Assembly (NCBI GenBank): GCA_964462295.1
Contig: CAYWXH010000088.1
Location: forward strand, 1 to 6,717
Length of the DNA: 6,717 nucleotides
Reading direction: 5' to 3'
DNA from: JALVIU01 sp964462295
Lineage (GTDB): Bacteria > Atribacterota > JALVIU01
Shown: in pieces, positions 6,708-6,717 of the stretch
Layout of the letters: every line of letters starts with the position of its first letter
Numbering within the stretch: the first letter of the stretch is position 1
Program-made: the position numbers and the translations under genes
The notes under the pieces: generated by a model
The model's input: only the letters and a program-made list of their open reading frames with translations
Told to the model about the DNA's origin: nothing
The model's database searches: none

Positions 6708-6717
6708 CGAGAGTCGG

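Noticed and set aside
1..6717. CRISPR array, insertion sequence, phage or defence island
   Set aside because: No regularly spaced repeats, transposase or integrase motifs, or defence-type domains are visible; all four genes fit known housekeeping, envelope or signalling families.

Overview
The window is AT-rich bacterial DNA with heavy use of ATA and AGA codons and strong purine-rich ribosome binding sites. That codon style is common in thermophilic or deep-branching anaerobes, but nothing here fixes the taxon. Signal peptides, a chemoreceptor and a secreted-type esterase suggest a free-living, probably motile bacterium. The DNA is almost fully coding: four confident genes and one intergenic stretch of about 110 bases.

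Three genes read leftwards as one apparent operon, starting from a promoter near 5779-5807. First is a DUF2207 (YciQ-type) membrane protein ending in a run of 13 glycines (3836-5749). After 29 bases comes a membrane-bound methyl-accepting chemotaxis protein with a double-Cache-like sensor, HAMP domain and signalling hairpin (1749-3806). After only 3 more bases comes a fused 5-oxoprolinase subunit B/C protein, PxpBC, formerly KipI-KipA (48-1745). The partner subunit PxpA is not in the window; it may lie beyond the left edge or elsewhere in the genome.

One gene reads rightwards from the same intergenic region: an exported alpha/beta hydrolase with an intact Ser-Asp-His triad (5859-6707). The two predicted divergent core promoters overlap by about eleven bases, so they may compete.

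The left edge (about 1-25) matches, from memory, a short dispersed repeat seen in many bacterial genomes. The right edge has 10 bases after the last stop that may be another repeat or the 3' end of a tRNA; this cannot be decided.

I see no CRISPR array, insertion sequence, phage gene or clear new defence system. The points most worth a second look are: the tight coupling of a chemoreceptor to a 5-oxoproline/glutamate enzyme, in the same reading frame across a single TAG; a perfect 28-base palindrome inside pxpBC that looks like a terminator on the antisense strand; a C-terminal PxpBC tail resembling the start of a biotinyl domain; and a divergent signalling tip in the chemoreceptor.
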